This document shows positions 63,733-64,000 of a stretch of 64,000 bases of DNA, in pieces. Each line of letters opens with the position of its first letter. Position 1 is the stretch's first letter. Source of the DNA: Sphingobium xenophagum NBRC 107872 (GTDB lineage: Bacteria > Pseudomonadota > Alphaproteobacteria > Sphingomonadales > Sphingomonadaceae); contig NZ_BARE01000007.1 in the NCBI RefSeq assembly GCF_000367345.1, positions 124,001-188,000 on the forward strand, given 5' to 3'. The translations under genes were made by a program, and so were the position numbers. A model generated the notes under the pieces. That model worked only from the letters and a program-made list of their open reading frames with translations. It did not search any database and was not told the DNA's origin.

Positions 63733-64000
63733 TTATCTGAATGGCGGCTCGTTGAAGGCGCGTAGCTTGCGGCTGTGCAGCTTTGCGCCCCCTTCTCGCA
63801 GCAGTTCGCAGGTCATTAGCCCCACGCGCAAATGGCTGGCGATCGCTTCCTCATAGAAGCGATTGGCCTGGCCCGGCAGTTTGAGTTCGCCATGGATCGG
63901 CTTGTCGGAAACGCATAGCAACGTGCCATAGGGCACCCTGAAGCGGTAGCCCTGTGCCGCGATGGTGGCGGATTCCATGTCGATGCCGACCGCACGCGAC
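63733..64000 (-). CDS. amn: AMP nucleosidase, C-terminal part (runs off the window)
   Basis: The last 89 or so residues of AMP nucleosidase, which splits AMP to adenine and ribose-5-phosphate. The visible end carries MESATIAAQGYRFRVPYG, CVSDKPIHGELKLPG, QANRFYEEAIASHLRVG and LHSRKLRAFNEPPFR, which match the C-terminus of bacterial Amn closely. The frame is open to position 64000, so the gene begins beyond the window; the N-terminal domain and start cannot be assessed. Confidence 0.93.
   Translation of the reverse strand, partial: SRAVGIDMESATIAAQGYRFRVPYGTLLCVSDKPIHGELKLPGQANRFYEEAIASHLRVGLMTCELLREGGAKLHSRKLRAFNEPPFR

Overview
The window looks like a chromosome segment of a GC-rich alphaproteobacterium of the Sphingomonadaceae (Sphingobium/Sphingomonas type). 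The main indications are an alphaproteobacterial HemA (5-aminolevulinate synthase), PhaR/PhaA/PhaC-like polyester genes, a carboxyspermidine-type polyamine route, a propionyl-CoA/methylmalonyl-CoA cluster with a short-chain fatty acyl regulator, M2 and S9 peptidases, frequent GTG/TTG starts, and sphingomonad-style inverted-repeat elements between genes. This assignment is inferred from gene content; no rRNA gene is present. Coding density is very high. I see no phage, insertion sequence, CRISPR array, integrase or origin.

Layout. 0-3.2 kb (minus): moaB, lytic transglycosylase and a degenerate uracil-DNA-glycosylase-like gene, each overlapping the next. 3.2-11.05 kb (plus): ETF-ubiquinone oxidoreductase, a TPR protein, ispE, an N-formylglutamate amidohydrolase-like gene, a small lipoprotein, NAD(P)HX repair enzyme and a TrmA/RumA-type methyltransferase, mostly joined by 4-base stop/start overlaps. 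11.1-15.0 kb (minus): carboxynorspermidine dehydrogenase, nspC and ornithine decarboxylase, together a spermidine pathway. 15.1-20.5 kb: a fasciclin protein, the ligase/exonuclease half of a ligase-associated DNA repair module, and btaA-btaB for betaine lipids. 20.5-31.6 kb: TM2 protein, hemA, murI, a hypothetical gene, plsY-dprA, topA, a diguanylate cyclase with an expanded Ala/Ser/Gly tract, and era, rnc and lepB. 31.8-35.6 kb: pgi, gor and a 2OG-Fe dioxygenase.

35.6-44.9 kb is the most coherent metabolic block. An ScfR/RamB-like regulator is divergent from pccB, mce, methylmalonyl-CoA mutase, bioB, a tiny membrane ORF and pccA. This set carries propionyl-CoA to succinyl-CoA and includes the biotin supply for the carboxylase. 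The divergent spacer holds a cluster of TTTGCAAA-like boxes. 45.2-52.8 kb: DUF2490 protein, MHS-family transporter, a 49-residue DUF2256 protein, phaA, a PhaC-like hydrolase, phaR, a hypothetical gene and proS. 52.9-55.6 kb: hslU and hslV with a possible heat-shock promoter, a small Cys-rich protein, an entericidin lipoprotein and tRNA-Val(CAC). 55.7-64 kb: S9 peptidase, asd, a YjdF/DUF2238 membrane protein, an alpha/beta hydrolase, an M2 peptidase, a GGDEF protein and the C-terminal end of amn, which runs off the window.

The main structure not explained by genes is a set of dispersed inverted-repeat elements, mostly about 60-105 bp. At least three sit so that their outer edge supplies the GGAG-type ribosome binding site of the next gene (nspC, bioB, DNA ligase). 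I found no clear new defence or mobile system. The best leads are this repeat/RBS arrangement, the ScfR operator cluster, the shared phaC/phaR start codons, the direct repeat ahead of btaA, and several small unannotated genes.
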